Source: Diplonema japonicum
Taxonomy: Eukaryota; Euglenozoa; Diplonemea; Diplonemida; Diplonemidae
Length of the DNA stretch: 64,000 bases
Direction: 5' to 3'
Assembly: GCA_964019335.1 (NCBI GenBank)
Contig: OZ025661.1
Span: 124,001-188,000, forward strand
Below are positions 62,807-64,000 of this stretch, piece by piece. Position numbers and translations under genes: made by a program. How positions within the stretch are numbered: position 1 is the first letter of the stretch; the number at the start of each line of letters is the position of its first letter. The notes below the pieces were generated by a model. The model saw only the letters and a list, made by a program, of their open reading frames with translations, was not told where the DNA came from and did not search any database.

Positions 62807-63252
62807 TCACTCATACGCAATATTCAGCAATTCACAGGTCTCCCAGGGCCGCGCGGGGTCATAGTCGGAACCAGATCTTGCTACAGCCAAGCCGTCCTTT
62901 TTTTTTTTTTAAAAAATGAAATTTTTTTTTCTTTTGTATACCTGAATAGTTTTTTGAAGCCCCACAGGCCTCTCCCACTGCGAAGAGCCACCCCTTTCGA
63001 AGTAATACGTGAAACCATTCTTTTCCCTGCTCCCCCACCGCGGCATGTACTGTAAGAAAAAAAAGTTGTTACACAAAAAAAAAATACCTCCGCACTAAAT
63101 TCCTGCACGCAGTCCCAGAAGCTCGACTCCGCATTGGGGTCTACCATAGTCTCTCTGTGTTGCTTCTTGCACGGGCCGATGGACGCCGCCGCGATGATAT
63201 CCAGTTTCAGACCAACATCAGAGTCCCCCTTGGCTTGTTGTGGTATCGCCAT
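62807..63252 (-). CDS. WW-domain protein, 120 aa, three exons
   Basis: Exons 63088-63252, 62942-63049 and 62807-62896; introns of 38 and 45 nt (GAG|gtattt...cttacag and CAG|gtatac...aaaag), all phase 0. The middle exon is one complete WW domain, residues 56-83, with Trp60, TYYF (69-72), Trp80 and Pro83, which binds Pro-rich partners. The N-terminal exon has a dynein-light-chain-like feel but no clear domain; the last is short (SDYDPARPWETCELL). Spliced junctions give the textbook WW spacing, supporting the introns. Confidence 0.92.
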
Positions 63253-63377
63253 TTTTTTTTTTTTTTTTCTTTTCGCCTTTTTTTTCTTTTTTTTTGCCGC
63301 CACGGTTTCCTCAAAAAGAAGAAAAAAAAAATACTGGTTAAAAAAAAAAAAGTAATTGTTACCCCCATTTTTTTTTT

Positions 63378-63692
63378 TTACCCGTGTTTCCACAGGAGTA
63401 TTTGGTGCTCACCCAACGTAAAGTGAATAAATTTCATGGACTCGTAAGTGCAGTGTGCGCCGAAGCTCTTCCCATACACGCAGTGCCACCTCCCGGGCCC
63501 TAACACCTTGTCAGCTTCTTTTTTAATACACATTGCGATATCCCGTTCTGTGGCCTGCTCCTTTACGTTCAAGGCGGCCTGTGCAAACTCCACTGCTTTC
63601 TGTTGCTCCTCTTCTGCCATGTAAGCGGTGACAATTGACACTTTCCTCTCAACAACCTCTTTCTGGTCCTTGTCTTTCCGATCGGTGGCCAT
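63378..63692 (-). CDS. LC8-like dynein light chain, 104 aa
   Basis: Start MATDRKDKDQKE (63692). Family pattern: VSIVTAYMAEEEQQKAVEFA, DIAMCIKKEADKVLGPGRWH, CVYGKSFGAHCTYES, then IHFTLGEHQILLWKHG at the end. DYNLL-type chains end in a similar hydrophobic strand before a terminal Gly. Slightly longer than the usual 89 residues because of a charged N-terminus. Role: dimerisation hub on dynein or axonemal complexes. Confidence 0.94.
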   Translation of the reverse strand: MATDRKDKDQKEVVERKVSIVTAYMAEEEQQKAVEFAQAALNVKEQATERDIAMCIKKEADKVLGPGRWHCVYGKSFGAHCTYESMKFIHFTLGEHQILLWKHG

Positions 63693-63805
63693 CTTCTCCA
63701 CGCAGCCCTCCCCCCTCTTACTGTGTGTGTAGATGTGTGACGATACATATGGGGGAATAGATGTGACAAAAAAAAGAGGGGGGGTGTGGAAACACCGTCG
63801 TTATG

Positions 63806-64000
63806 TCAGTGGACCGATTTACAGATTAGCAAGGAAGGCTCCTTGAGCCCCTCGAAAAGGGTTTGCTTTAGAAACGCCGGGTTCACGGGAACGGGGGTCC
63901 ATCTCTTGTGTTTCAGGCCCCACACGGAGAGGAACCGTTCTGAAATGTTCTCGGCGGCAGACAGTGAGGCGTGAGAGAGCAGGATACTGACAGCGCTGAA
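63806..64000 (-). CDS. C-terminal part of an unknown gene, cut by the window edge
   Basis: Open from the window edge for 64 codons to a TGA at 63806. It reads AAENISERFLSVWGLKHKRW..., later FLKQTLFEGLKEPSLL, with ordinary protein composition. No domain recognised. Confidence 0.6.
   Translation of the reverse strand, partial: FSAVSILLSHASLSAAENISERFLSVWGLKHKRWTPVPVNPAFLKQTLFEGLKEPSLLICKSVH

Overview
The window looks like nuclear DNA of a marine protist, probably from the Euglenozoa and perhaps a diplonemid. This is inference. The grounds are: every host gene I can support (8.9 kb to 64 kb) lies on the minus strand, as in the long one-directional arrays of euglenozoans; genes are compact and mostly intronless; the few introns are tiny (37-62 nt); and a PPR-type organelle RNA protein and secreted polysaccharide-attacking enzymes are present. 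Dinoflagellate or perkinsid-like lineages remain possible. Intergenic DNA is dominated by A/T homopolymers and long G or C runs, while coding DNA is GC-balanced.

Layout. 1-8.9 kb has no supportable host gene: a decayed piggyBac element (1139-2924), a fragment of an unknown coding repeat (3636-4030), two foldback repeats (5465-6221) and copies of a 45-bp repeat. 8.9-20.7 kb (all minus): a pseudokinase-like protein, a Pro-rich protein, a possible three-exon small gene, a C2 protein, a Spinster-type MFS carrier, an MPPED-type metallophosphoesterase, two tandem copies of a small intron-bearing gene, a protein with a degenerate nucleotidyl-cyclase fold, and an EF-hand/AFG1 ATPase fusion. A second piggyBac copy sits at 20773-22588. 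24.7-46.2 kb: a CCCH zinc-finger protein, a 1640-residue ankyrin protein, an FCP1-type phosphatase, several orphan coiled-coil or membrane proteins, a sulfatase, a four-exon SRP-receptor beta subunit, and a type I membrane protein with Cys-rich repeats outside and a ubiquitin-like tail inside. 46.7-49.5 kb holds the second copy of the unknown coding repeat and a striking palindrome-rich locus. 49.6-64 kb: an ankyrin protein, a PB1/PLP-decarboxylase fusion, a PPR-like protein, three tandem ankyrin paralogues, an AA10 lytic polysaccharide monooxygenase, an unclassified terminal-repeat element carrying the only plus-strand ORF worth naming, a second sulfatase, a three-exon WW protein, an LC8-like dynein light chain, and the last exon of an unknown gene.

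How the genes relate: the LPMO and the two sulfatases, all with signal peptides, fit extracellular attack on chitin-like and sulfated polysaccharides. The rest mixes secretory-pathway, mitochondrial, signalling and cytoskeletal functions, as expected of a co-transcribed array with no functional operons. Nine introns could be placed by reading-frame continuity; for AFG1, SRP-receptor beta and the WW protein the spliced product also restores family-conserved sequence.
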